Shown here: in pieces, positions 55,768 to 63,992 of the stretch
Numbering within the stretch: the stretch's first letter is position 1
Layout of the letters: each line of letters starts with the position of its first letter
Assembly: GCF_002814235.1 (NCBI RefSeq)
Contig: NZ_PHSU01000034.1
Span: forward strand, 1 to 64,000
Direction: 5' to 3'
Length of the DNA: 64,000 nt
Source of the DNA: Pseudomonas sp. QS1027
Lineage (GTDB): Bacteria; Pseudomonadota; Gammaproteobacteria; Pseudomonadales; Pseudomonadaceae
The notes under the pieces: generated by a model
The model's database searches: none
What the model was told of the DNA's origin: nothing
The model's input: the letters and a program-made list of their open reading frames with translations, nothing else
Translations under genes and position numbers: made by a program

Positions 55768-58572
55768 ATGCGCGACAAAGCAGCTACAACACTGTTACAA
55801 ACCATCCTTGCTAAGCCCTGGGTCTACAGGAGGAACGGTAGGTACTACCTCAGGATGCGACCTGTAGGTTTATCCAGTGGTTTCTTTTCGGTATCCTTGC
55901 GGACCACCGAGAGACCACAGGCGAACGAGTTGACCAAAGACATCCTATCGGCCCTTGCGGTGTTCCATCTGGATAACCCTGAGGCCTCGTGGGCGGACAT
56001 CAAGGACCGCCTATCTGTAGTGAGCCGCGACGCTCTCCTAATGACCCACACAGACGCCTCCCTGGTGGCCTACGAGTCGATCTACGAGGATTTACACACG
56101 AGCCTACGAAAAGCTACGGCCACCATGGGGCTCTCCCCGGATCAGCACAGGGGAGCCGCTGTAGCACAGAGAATTCTGGACGCTTCTGTTGGTCGGCTAA
56201 GGGGAGACGCCACCGGTCTCCTCAATGTCATCGGCGAGCTGACAGGGGGCGACAACAGGGTAATTACTGCCAGTCCTGAGGTGGGCACCCAGCCACCATT
56301 GCGATGGGAAGAGCTATGGCCTAAGTACCTCAAGGAGAAGGCCGGGAACCTCAAGGAGGGCTCTATAGATATCTACATGAGCAATTACACTGTGATCGGT
56401 TGCGCATTGACTGCTGTGGGTGTGCTTGATCTCAGGAAGCATACCCGCGAGGACCTCGTAGATATGCGGGAAGAGTTGTTAGAGACACGCAAGCCGATCA
56501 CCGTGAACACCCTACTGACAAGCTTCAGCTCTGTGATGAATTGGGCCGTTGCCAACGACTTTTTGACTAAGGCCTACGTTACGAAACTCAAGCTGACAAA
56601 AGGCATAGAGAGCGAACGTATACCATTCGAAAGACACCAAGTGGAGACCATCATGGCTCACGCTAACAGCCTGCCAGTGGATGCATGGGAGCGTTGGGGC
56701 CTATCACTCCTGGCAATCACCGGCGCGCGCGCGCGGGAGGTCACCCAATTGACCAAGGACGATATTGTCAATGTGGAAGGGGTCACATGTATCCATATCC
56801 ATGAGGGTGTCGAGGGGCAATCCATCAAGAACAAATACAGTGAGCGCATGGTGCCCCTGGTGGATGGCTTGATGGGCTTTGACCTCTCTGCTTTTCTTCA
56901 GGCCCTTAACGGTCCTAACCCTCCTTTGGTTAGCGGCACTGGGATCAAGCATCATCGCGCGCGCGAGATATTCAACGACACGCTACGTGAGCTTCTACCA
57001 AACAAGGATAAAAACCAGACGCTCCATTCCCTGCGTCACCATATGGCAACATCGTGCAAGAACAAAGGAATCGCTGTGAACGATCTACGGGAGTTCGACT
57101 TGTCCCGCATCACCCCAAGCTACGACCGCCGTGTTAACGGTGACATCGGGATCATGGGAGCAACAGGCCGGACTACTGGCGAGCTGCTACACGACATCAC
57201 CAAGGTCAAAGCGTCCAGCAAGGCCGAGAAGGCTGCGCTTGCAGAGGCCATGAAGATTCTCACAGGTCGGGCACGGCAGGAGCCCGAAGGGGCCTTAGCG
57301 ACCACTGCGCGGATTCTCTCGGACCTGGGCTTTGTCGCGAAGAATGCCTACATGGGGGTCCAGTCGATCTCAGAGGTTGCCGGTATGGTGACCAAAGGGC
57401 ATACGCACATGCTTCTGAAGGGTGTGCCGTTGCTCCGTGAGATGACGCAATGGGGCTCGAAGATCAGCACGAAGGACCTCAAGGATATGCATTCGATGGT
57501 GTTCGGTCGGGAGCTGGATAACCATCTTCGACCAACTCGTACAGACATCGTTGAGCGCCTGAGGGATCAAGCGGACGTTAGCCCCCTGACAGCAAACGTA
57601 GTGGGCTCTCTCAAGTACGCAACCCAGGAGATATCGGCCCGGTCGCCGTTCACGAAGTTCCTTACAGAGTCGTCTAACTACATCGCGGATGCTGGTCGGT
57701 CGGGCGTCCTTTCGGACCTCGTTGACCATGTGTTGGCAGGGCGCCAGTCGAGTCTGTTCGATCCTCAAAGGCTCCACTCCATGTCTATCAGCCCCGAGCA
57801 ATTCGAGGGCATCAAGGCGGCGATCCGGGAACACATGGTCGTTGGGAAGAACGGTAAGTACACCATCAAGGACCGTGCAGCCCTACAGCGTGACCCTCGG
57901 ACAATGGACATGTGGCGGATGGGCGACAAGATTGCCCACGAGACCATCTTGCGGCCACACGCTCTGTCGTCTGCTGACACCGTTGCTTACGGGGCAGGGG
58001 TCAAGATGGCTATGCAGTTCAAGAACTTCACCATGCGCTCTGTGAACTCCCGGCTTGTCCGTGGCTTCCACGATGCAACGAAGAACGGTCGAGCGATTGA
58101 CCAGACGATGCAAGCGGTCCTGTCTACTGGCCTCGCCGTTTCCACCTATGTGGCAATGAAGTACAGCCAAGCGGCAGGCATGCCCAAGGACCAGCGTGAT
58201 GGCTTCCTAAAGAACTCGCTTGATCCCAAGATGCTGGGTTACGCGGGTCTGTCCCGTAGTTCCCATATCGGGGCCCCATTGGGTCTACTGAACATCGTAG
58301 CGGCGCCTTTCGGTTTCGATCAGGGCGCGGCTGTACGTTCGTCGATCCTCCCACGGGGGCCCAAGGAGAAGCCCGAGCTGGGCGCAATGAAGTACAGCGC
58401 CACCCAGGACAAGCGATTCACCGGGTTCCTCGGTCGAGTCACTGAGCAGGTCCCCGCAATGGGCGTCCTGGCGAACGGTTATCAGACTGGCTACAACGCC
58501 TTCGGGGCGCTGGGCAGGGCGGCTTCGCTCTTCAGTTCATGCTCAACTGTGTGTCCACGAGTCTGTCATTGA
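55768..58572 (+). pseudogene. chimera: tyrosine integrase fused to C-terminal T7-like internal virion protein gp16
   Basis: One 934-residue open frame begins at the ATG at 55768 (GGAGCGAG nine bases upstream). Residues 1 to about 435 are a tyrosine recombinase: an N-terminal core-binding domain, Arg in 'ITGARAREVTQL' (R321) and H420-x-x-R423 in 'HSLRHHMATSCKN'. The usual later His/Trp and Tyr boxes are missing. Instead, from about residue 435, the sequence continues as the C-terminal part of gp16, the internal ejection protein of T7-like phages, with 'LSARSPFTK'-like 'ISARSPFTKFL', 'YGAGVKMAMQFKNFTMRS' and 'GLSRSSHIGAPLGLLN'. At about 58515 a second deletion joins it to the terminase gene out of frame. 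It is a prophage relic; the recombinase should be inactive. Confidence 0.8.
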
Positions 58573-58900
58573 GCGGGACTACCAGACCGCCCTGAACCCT
58601 GATGGGACCACGGATGTTAAATACAGCGGCTTCTACCAGCTCACGAGGATCACCAAGGACCGGGGAGCCCTGGCACATGATGACCGTTTAGACGCCCTGG
58701 CAATCGGGGTGCAGTTCTTCACAGAATCCATGGAGCGAGACTCCGAAGTAGGCGCTCAGGAGATGCTCTCGGATTTCATAGAAGAACACATGGAGCGTCA
58801 CCTCCACGGTTTCGAGTCAGCTATGCAGTTGGCTGTGACCGGGGAGGTTGTCATGTCCTGGGAGGACGACACGGACACCGGAAGCTTTATCGAGTGGTAA
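58520..58900 (+). pseudogene. C-terminal remnant of T7-like terminase large subunit (gp19)
   Basis: The frame after the gp16 junction reads 'HESVIERDYQTALNPDG', 'YSGFYQLTRITKDRGALAHD' and 'DRLDALAIGVQFFTESM', which match the C-terminus of T7 gp19, including the conserved HDDRLDAL element, and it ends at a TAA at 58900. Only about the last 125 residues remain; the ATPase domain is deleted. No start with a ribosome site exists at the junction, though an internal ATG at 58730 could be used. Confidence 0.85.
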
Positions 58901-58907
58901 CCATAGA

Positions 58908-58932
58908 GGGTCCTTAACGGGGCCCTTTATTT
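58908..58932 (+). terminator. terminator-like hairpin after the terminase remnant
   Basis: GGGTCC and GGGCCC pair (one G-T wobble) around TTAACG, followed by TTTATTT. It lies eight bases past the gp19 stop. Confidence 0.6.
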
Positions 58933-58985
58933 CAGCAATTGGTTACTTTATGTACAGGCTGGAAGCCTTACAGACCGGGCCTCTC

Positions 58986-59010
58986 AAAACCCCTCACTAT
59001 TAGGATAGGG
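58986..59010 (+). promoter_or_regulatory. T7-type phage RNA polymerase promoter
   Basis: AAAACCCCTCACTATTAGGA contains CTCACTAT followed by TAGG, close to the T7 core CTCACTATAGG, and the AAAACCC prefix resembles the promoters of the Pseudomonas phage gh-1. No phage polymerase gene remains in the window, so it is a relic unless another phage supplies the enzyme. Confidence 0.65.
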
Positions 59011-59041
59011 GCCCGTTAGGGCATTACTGGTAGGGCCCTTT

Positions 59042-59081
59042 AGGGTCTCTTACAGGTCCTTTCAGGCCTCTAAGAGACCCT
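59042..59081. repeat. 40-bp inverted repeat in the phage right-end region
   Basis: AGGGTCTCTTA and TAAGAGACCCT are perfect 11-bp arms around 18 bases. It lies among short repeated CCTTTAGGG/CTTAAAG-like segments of the kind seen at T7-like genome ends. Confidence 0.65.
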
Positions 59082-59157
59082 CTACTTAAAGACCCTCATA
59101 GGTGGGTGATTATGCTGATAAGCATCACCTTCTAAGGGCAGGCACAAAGGAGCACAC

Positions 59158-59325
59158 ATGGACATGAAGGCAGCACTAAGCATCCTTCGGACCCTGCTGA
59201 CCCACCGTGTCACCTACCGATTTCTTGCTTTACTCGTTGTCTCTCTTGGAGCTGTTCAAGGTGGTCCACTGGTCGAAGCCTTTGGGGATGTCATGTGCCT
59301 TCTACTTGGTGGCTGTGATGGGTGA
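59158..59325 (+). CDS. T7-like gp19.5 homologue
   Basis: This is a 55-residue hydrophobic protein with AGGAG six bases before the ATG. 'LRTLLTHRVTYRFLALLVV' matches the start of T7 gp19.5 (LLRHRVTYRFL), a small protein encoded after the terminase gene at the right end of T7-like genomes. It is the only phage gene in the relic that looks complete. Function is unknown in the family; the hydrophobic N-terminal part suggests a membrane protein. A longer overlapping plus-strand frame at 59207-59389 has no ribosome site. Confidence 0.8.
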   Translation: MDMKAALSILRTLLTHRVTYRFLALLVVSLGAVQGGPLVEAFGDVMCLLLGGCDG

Positions 59326-59564
59326 CGTGTTGGGTATACTTGCAGGGGCCGTTAGGGCCAATGAGAATCTGACAGAAAAATCTGAGTGACCACCTCAGTC
59401 AGGGCGGTGCGCCAAGTTCCCCCGTAGGGCCCTCGCGCGCGCGCCTGAGCCTTATGGCGTGCGCGCATGGGTCCTTATCGTGCGCCCATGCGCGCCTCTG
59501 TAGGCTGGTCGTTCAGCCGCCTCCCAGGTGTCACAGGGATGCGTCAAGAGTGTTACAAACAGGC

Positions 59565-59594
59565 TTGACCCCCCGGCAAACAGGCCCGTAGCAT
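59565..59594 (+). promoter_or_regulatory. candidate sigma70 promoter for the small membrane protein
   Basis: TTGACC and TAGCAT are separated by 18 bases. Because it lies inside the prophage boundary, it is phage-side DNA that would now drive the host gene at 59665. Confidence 0.45.
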
Positions 59595-59618
59595 GGCCGC
59601 CCGCGCTCTCCCAATCAA

Positions 59619-59641
59619 TCGGATACATTTATCGTTTCAAG
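59619..59641. mobile_element. attR-like direct repeat of the T7-like prophage remnant
   Basis: TCGGATACATTTATCGTTTC matches the copy at 55711 with one mismatch in 21 bases. Together the two copies bound a 3.9-kb relic. Confidence 0.8.
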
Positions 59642-59664
59642 TTTTAACTATTCAGGAATAGGTA

Positions 59665-59853
59665 ATGACTCAATCGCAGCGTCTGAAGTACTCGATTCTG
59701 ATTTCCCTAGTGGTGCTGGGGATCATGTTCGGCCTGTCCTATCTGCAAAACACCGGGGTCATCAGCGAGAAGCTGTTCCAGTACATCGCCATTGGCGTGG
59801 CGGTGCTCGTGGTGGTGATCAACGGTGTCATGCGCCGCAAGGTCAAGCCCTGA
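59665..59853 (+). CDS. small two-helix membrane protein
   Basis: This is a 62-residue protein with two hydrophobic helices, 'YSILISLVVLGIMFGLSYLQ' and 'YIAIGVAVLVVVINGVM', and a basic C-terminus (RRKVKP). AGGAATAGG precedes the ATG. I recognise no family. It starts 24 bases beyond attR, so the prophage has replaced its upstream region. It converges with the Fur-like gene. Confidence 0.75.
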   Translation: MTQSQRLKYSILISLVVLGIMFGLSYLQNTGVISEKLFQYIAIGVAVLVVVINGVMRRKVKP

Positions 59854-59855
59854 AC

Positions 59856-60263
59856 TCAGGTATCGAGACCCGTGGCCTGCGGCTCGGCGTCCTGTAGCTC
59901 CAGGGTCGCGGTCGCATCCGGGTGCAGGCTGTAGCTCTTGTCCGCGTTGAGCACCACGACGCCCTCGCTGCACAGGCGCTTGAGCACCTCGCGCACGCTG
60001 AGAAAGGACAAGGGAATGCCCAGCTCCAGCAAGTGACTGTGAACCCCGCGCACACCCAGCCGGCGATGGTCTTCGCCGGCGCTCAAGAGCGCATCGATGA
60101 CTTTGAGGCGGATCAGGCTGGTGCGCAAACCGAAGTGTTTGAGCAACTGACGAATACGGTGGTTACCGCTGCGTTCGGCAGGTTTGGCCAACATGGCGCC
60201 CGAGCTGTAGGAAGGATCGCGTTGCAAGGAAATACCGTCCGTTGACCTGTGCTGGTCGTACAT
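59856..60263 (-). CDS. Fur-like winged-helix protein lacking the metal/dimer domain
   Basis: This is a 135-residue protein starting at the ATG at 60263 (AAGGAG eight bases upstream). Residues 30-100 ('RIRQLLKHFGLRTSLIRLKV' and 'GVRGVHSHLLELGIPLSFLS') resemble the Fur N-terminal DNA-binding domain, where the pattern is L-x-x-x-G-L-R-x-T-x-x-R-x-x-V. The C-terminal His/Cys-rich dimerisation and metal-binding half of Fur is absent; the end is short and acidic. In Pseudomonas such proteins are often named Fe2+/Zn2+ uptake regulation proteins, but that function is unproven here. The gene is divergent from pvdQ. Confidence 0.7.
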   Translation of the reverse strand: MYDQHRSTDGISLQRDPSYSSGAMLAKPAERSGNHRIRQLLKHFGLRTSLIRLKVIDALLSAGEDHRRLGVRGVHSHLLELGIPLSFLSVREVLKRLCSEGVVVLNADKSYSLHPDATATLELQDAEPQATGLDT

Positions 60264-60401
60264 GCAAAAACTCCTTTTCAGAGCCTGATCAGGAAGGTGA
60301 TGTCGGCTCTCCTTGATAAGGACGAGCGAGACGGATAAATCATGAAGCTTCGAATGTAGAAAATTTGTCAGTATCAGGTCGCAGACAGGCGATGGCACCC
60401 C

Positions 60402-60462
60402 GATATCCCCAAACTTTCATGTTCGGGCTCCTGGATACCCCTAAATTTTCATGTTCAGACTC
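60402..60462. repeat. tandem 29-bp direct repeats upstream of pvdQ
   Basis: 60402-60430 and 60434-60462 agree at 24 of 29 positions (GATATCCCCAAACTTTCATG versus GATACCCCTAAATTTTCATG at the start). The period is 32 bp, about three helical turns, which suits a cooperatively bound operator in the region between the Fur-like gene and pvdQ. Confidence 0.7.
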
Positions 60463-60581
60463 GTCTTTATGGGCAGGCATCGGCCGTCCCTTGTTTGATT
60501 TGCACGGTGGCCGATTTCCGGGCTGCCGTTCGCTGTCGCGCGCGCGCTCGCCTGGTGTTCGATATTCCATCAGGAGTCAGT

Positions 60582-62906
60582 GTGATTATTACCCGCTCGC
60601 TATCCAGGCTGTGCCTGGCGACGTTGTTGATCGGCCTCGGTACCCACGCCGTGGCCCGCGTGGGGGCTGACGGGAGTCGCGACCTGAGCGCCGAGATCCG
60701 TCGCACCACTTTTGGCGTACCGCATATTCGCGCCAGCGACGAGCGCGGGCTGGGCTACGGCATCGGCTACGCCTATGCCCAGGACAATCTGTGCCTGCTG
60801 GCCAACGAAATCGTCACGGTCAATGGCCAGCGCTCGCGTTACTTCGGCCCCGAGCAGATGACCCTCGAGCGGCGTGACAACCTCACCAGCGACCTGTTCT
60901 TCAACTGGCTCAATACGCCGGAGGCGGTAGCGGCCTTCTGGAAGGCGCAAACCCCGCAGGTCGCGCAGTTGATCGAAGGTTATGTCGCCGGCTACAACCG
61001 CCAGCTCAGCGAGCGCCAGGCCGGGGGCTTGCCGGAGCAGTGCCGGGGCGAGTGGGTACGGCCGATCACGCCGCAGGACCTGGTCAGGCTGACCCGCCGC
61101 CTGCTGATGGAAGGCGGTGCCGGGCAGTTCGCCGAAGCCCTGGCCGCCGCCACGCCACCCCAGCAGACCGCCCAGGTGGCGAGCCCGTCGTTCCAGTTGG
61201 CGGCCGAACGCCTGCAACGTTTTGCCCTGGACCGTGGCAGCAATGCGGTGGCGGTCGGCGGCGAGCGTTCGTTCAACGGTCGTGGGTTGTTGCTCGGCAA
61301 CCCGCATTTCCCCTGGGTCGGCGGCCTGCGTTTCTATCAGATGCACCTGACCATTCCCGGCCAGCTTGATGTGATGGGCGCGGCCTTGCCGGGCCTGCCG
61401 ATGATCAATATCGGCTTCAACCGGCACCTGGCCTGGACCCACACGGTGGACACGTCCAGGCATTTCACCCTGTATCGGTTGCAGCTCGACCCCAAGGACC
61501 CGACCCGTTACCTGCTCGATGGCCAATCCACGGCGATGGACAAGCGCCTGGTCAAGGTCGAGGTCAAGCAGGCCGATGGCAGCACCAGGACGGTTGAGCG
61601 GGTGCTCTACAGCTCGGTGTTCGGGCCGGTGGTGCAATGGCCCGGCAAGCTCGACTGGAACCGCGAGGTGGCGTTCAGCCTGCGCGATGCCAACCAGGAC
61701 AACGACCGCGTATTGCAGCAGTGGTACGCGATGGATCATGCCGACAACCTCCAGGCGTTGCAGGCGTCGGTGCAGCGGATTCAGGGCATTCCGTGGGTCA
61801 ATACCCTGGCGGTGGATGACCAGGGGAAGGCGCTGTATATGAACCTGTCGGTGGTGCCTTATGTGAATGCAGCCAAGCTGGCCTTGTGCGGCGACCCCCG
61901 TGGCAGCGGGCCGCTGGTGGTGCTCGACGGCTCGCGCAAGACCTGTGCCTGGGACGTGGCGGCAAATGCCGCGCAGAAAGGCATCTTCCCGGCGGACCAG
62001 TTGCCGCAACTGGAGCGTGGCGACTATCTGCAGAACTCCAACGATTCGGCCTGGATGGTCAACCCGCGGGCGCCGCTCAAGGGCTTTTCGCCGCTGGTCA
62101 GTCGTGAGGGCGAGCCCCTCGGGCCACGGGCGCGCTTTGCCCTCGAGCGCCTGGCGCGGCTGGACCGGCCCGCGGCGATCAAGGTCGCGGACTTGCAGGC
62201 GATGGTGATGGACGATCAGGTATACCTGGCCAGCCTGGTGCTACCGGACCTGCTGCGTTTCTGCGCCGGCGACCTGGGCAGCGATGCCGCGGCGTTGGCG
62301 CCGGTGTGCGCCAGCCTCAAGGACTGGGACGCCCACGCAAACCTGCAAAGCGGGCTGGGCATGGTGCATTTCCAGAACATCCTGGCGCATTTGTCCGAAG
62401 GTGAAAACTTCTGGCGGGTCAGGTTCGATCCGGCCGATCCGCAGCACACCCCGCGTGGCCTGGCTTTCGAGCAGATCAAGGTGGCCAGGGCGCTGCACGC
62501 GGCGATGCTGGCGTCGCTGGAACAGGTGAAGGCGGCGGGGCTGACGGCCGACAGTCACTGGGGCGATGTGCAGCAGGTCAGCCAGGGCGGGCAGCCGGTG
62601 CCGGTGCATGGCGGTCCGGCGACCCTGGGCATCTACAACGCGATTCAGAGTGTGCCGGGGGAGAGTGGCAAGCGCGAAGTCGTGGGTGGCACCAGCTATC
62701 TGCAGGTAGTGAGTTTTGACGACAAGGGACCCCAGGCGCTGGGGTTGCTGGCGTTTTCGTTGTCCACTGACCCGACATCGCCGCACTTCCGCGATCAGAC
62801 CGACGCGTTCTCGAAGAAGCAGTGGAGTGTGTTGCCGTTCACCGAACAGCAGATCAAGGCGGATGCCGAGTACCGCGTGCAGGTGATCCGCGAACCGCAG
62901 CAGTAA
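60582..62906 (+). CDS. pvdQ: PvdQ-type N-acyl-homoserine lactone / pyoverdine precursor acylase
   Basis: This is a 774-residue Ntn-hydrolase from a GTG at 60582 with AGGAG eight bases upstream; the open frame continues upstream without homology. A signal peptide ('SRLCLATLLIGLGTHAVA') sends it to the periplasm. The precursor self-cleaves before the nucleophile Ser220 in 'LDRGSNAVAVGG'. 'LLGNPHFPWVGGLRFYQMHL', 'MGAALPGLPMINIGFNRHLA', 'WTHTVDTSRHFTLYRLQLDP' and 'NSNDSAWMVNP' match P. aeruginosa PvdQ almost residue by residue. PvdQ removes the fatty acyl chain from the pyoverdine precursor and also degrades long-chain AHL signals. A FecR-type gene follows on the opposite strand. Confidence 0.93.
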   Translation: MIITRSLSRLCLATLLIGLGTHAVARVGADGSRDLSAEIRRTTFGVPHIRASDERGLGYGIGYAYAQDNLCLLANEIVTVNGQRSRYFGPEQMTLERRDNLTSDLFFNWLNTPEAVAAFWKAQTPQVAQLIEGYVAGYNRQLSERQAGGLPEQCRGEWVRPITPQDLVRLTRRLLMEGGAGQFAEALAAATPPQQTAQVASPSFQLAAERLQRFALDRGSNAVAVGGERSFNGRGLLLGNPHFPWVGGLRFYQMHLTIPGQLDVMGAALPGLPMINIGFNRHLAWTHTVDTSRHFTLYRLQLDPKDPTRYLLDGQSTAMDKRLVKVEVKQADGSTRTVERVLYSSVFGPVVQWPGKLDWNREVAFSLRDANQDNDRVLQQWYAMDHADNLQALQASVQRIQGIPWVNTLAVDDQGKALYMNLSVVPYVNAAKLALCGDPRGSGPLVVLDGSRKTCAWDVAANAAQKGIFPADQLPQLERGDYLQNSNDSAWMVNPRAPLKGFSPLVSREGEPLGPRARFALERLARLDRPAAIKVADLQAMVMDDQVYLASLVLPDLLRFCAGDLGSDAAALAPVCASLKDWDAHANLQSGLGMVHFQNILAHLSEGENFWRVRFDPADPQHTPRGLAFEQIKVARALHAAMLASLEQVKAAGLTADSHWGDVQQVSQGGQPVPVHGGPATLGIYNAIQSVPGESGKREVVGGTSYLQVVSFDDKGPQALGLLAFSLSTDPTSPHFRDQTDAFSKKQWSVLPFTEQQIKADAEYRVQVIREPQQ

Positions 62907-62935
62907 CCTAGAAGGCGATGGGCAACGCGGTCCCT

Positions 62936-62969
62936 TGTAGGAGCCAGCAAGCCGGCTCCTACAGGTTTT
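62936..62969 (+). terminator. REP-like hairpin with T-run after pvdQ
   Basis: TGTAGGAGCC and GGCTCCTACA pair around eight bases (62936-62963), followed by GGTTTTG. It can act as a terminator between the convergent pvdQ and fecR-like genes. Confidence 0.65.
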
Positions 62970-62990
62970 GCGACACGCTCAAGAGGCTGA

Positions 62991-63992
62991 TCAGCCCTTG
63001 GGGGTATCCTGCGGGATTGCGTTGATCACTGCCTGGCCTTCCTTGTTCTGCGTCAGGTACACCGGCAGGACCTTGGGCAGGGAGGTCAGCAACCGCTGCA
63101 CTTCCCCGGTGCTGTAGATCCCGCCGATACGAATCGCCCCGGTGGTCTTGTCGGCCAGCAGTGCCGGACGCTCCAGGTAGCGGTTGATCAACGGCAGGGC
63201 ATCGCTCAGCATCAGGTTGTCGAGCACCAGCTTGCCGGTGCGCCAGGCCAGGTTGGCGTCTTGCGCATAGGTCTGGCTGATCTGCGGTTCATAGTCGCCG
63301 GATTTGTAGCGGGCCTGCATGCCCGGGTCCAGGCGATAGCCATCGCCGGGACGGGCGGTGTTGCTGCTGACCAGCACCGAGCCTTGCAGCAAGGTCACGC
63401 GAACCTGGTCCTGGTACATCCACACGTTGAACTTGGTTCCGGTGACTCGCACCTGACCCTCGGCGGCCTTCACCACGAAGGGATGCTCGGCGTCGTGGCG
63501 CACCTCGAAATAGGCCTCGCCCTTTTTCAAGGTCACCCGGCGCTGATCCTTGTAGTTGCTGTAGGTCAGTTGCGTTCCCAGGTTCAGTTCCACCTGGCTG
63601 CCGTCGGCCAGGGTGACCTGGCGCAACTGGTTCGAGGCCTCGAAGCTCTGGTAGGTATTGGGAATCCAGCCGAGGTTCCAGCCCAGGTAGCCGGCGACAG
63701 GAACCGCCAACAGGCTGATGGCCGCGGCCATGCCGTAGCGTTGCCAGCTAGGGCGCTTCGGTACCAGGGCCACCACCTGGGGCGCGGCGGTCGGTGGCAG
63801 TTGATCGGCCACGTCCCAGATTTCCAGCATGGCTTCGTATTCGAAGGCATGCAGCGGGTCGGCCTTGAGCCAGGCGGCGAAGGCTTCGCGCTCGGCGCCG
63901 GTGCAATCCTCTTCATGCAGCCGCATGCACCAATGCGCGGCAGCGTCGGTGATGGCGTCGTACTCGGCTTCTGAAAGGATCGGTTCGCTCAT
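62991..63992 (-). CDS. FecR-type anti-sigma factor
   Basis: This is a 333-residue regulator with the FecR plan. The N-terminal 'DAAAHWCMRLHEEDCTGAER' and 'FAAWLKADPLHAFEYEAM' are the sigma-binding blocks. One membrane helix near residues 88-108 ('YGMAAAISLLAVPVAGYLGW') is followed by the periplasmic 'LADGSQVELNLGTQLTYSNY', 'VTGTKFNVWMYQDQVRVTLL' and 'WRTGKLVLDNLMLSDALPLI'. Its sigma factor gene would lie beyond the right edge. It differs clearly from the fecR at 6664. Position next to pvdQ suggests an iron-uptake sigma system, but the partner receptor is not visible. Confidence 0.92.
   Translation of the reverse strand: MSEPILSEAEYDAITDAAAHWCMRLHEEDCTGAEREAFAAWLKADPLHAFEYEAMLEIWDVADQLPPTAAPQVVALVPKRPSWQRYGMAAAISLLAVPVAGYLGWNLGWIPNTYQSFEASNQLRQVTLADGSQVELNLGTQLTYSNYKDQRRVTLKKGEAYFEVRHDAEHPFVVKAAEGQVRVTGTKFNVWMYQDQVRVTLLQGSVLVSSNTARPGDGYRLDPGMQARYKSGDYEPQISQTYAQDANLAWRTGKLVLDNLMLSDALPLINRYLERPALLADKTTGAIRIGGIYSTGEVQRLLTSLPKVLPVYLTQNKEGQAVINAIPQDTPKG

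Larger units (their letters stand above)
59326..59664. other. phage right end, attR and host promoter region
   Basis: No gene is seen. GC-rich alternating purine-pyrimidine runs (GCGCGCGCG at about 59435-59445) and CCCATGCGCGC repeats are present. A sigma70-like promoter TTGACC-18-TAGCAT at 59565-59594 and the attR-like repeat at 59619-59641 lie at its right end. Confidence 0.5.

Noticed and set aside
57075..57130. 'TPSYDRRV' as the missing integrase Tyr box
   Set aside because: The distance from HxLRHxxAT and the following sequence fit the gp16 homology better than a recombinase box III, and no LGH-type motif precedes it.
58986..59010. Reading the T7-type promoter as an ordinary host sigma70 promoter
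   Set aside because: It lacks suitable -35/-10 hexamers, while the CTCACTAT-TAGG core and the surrounding phage genes fit a phage RNA polymerase promoter better.
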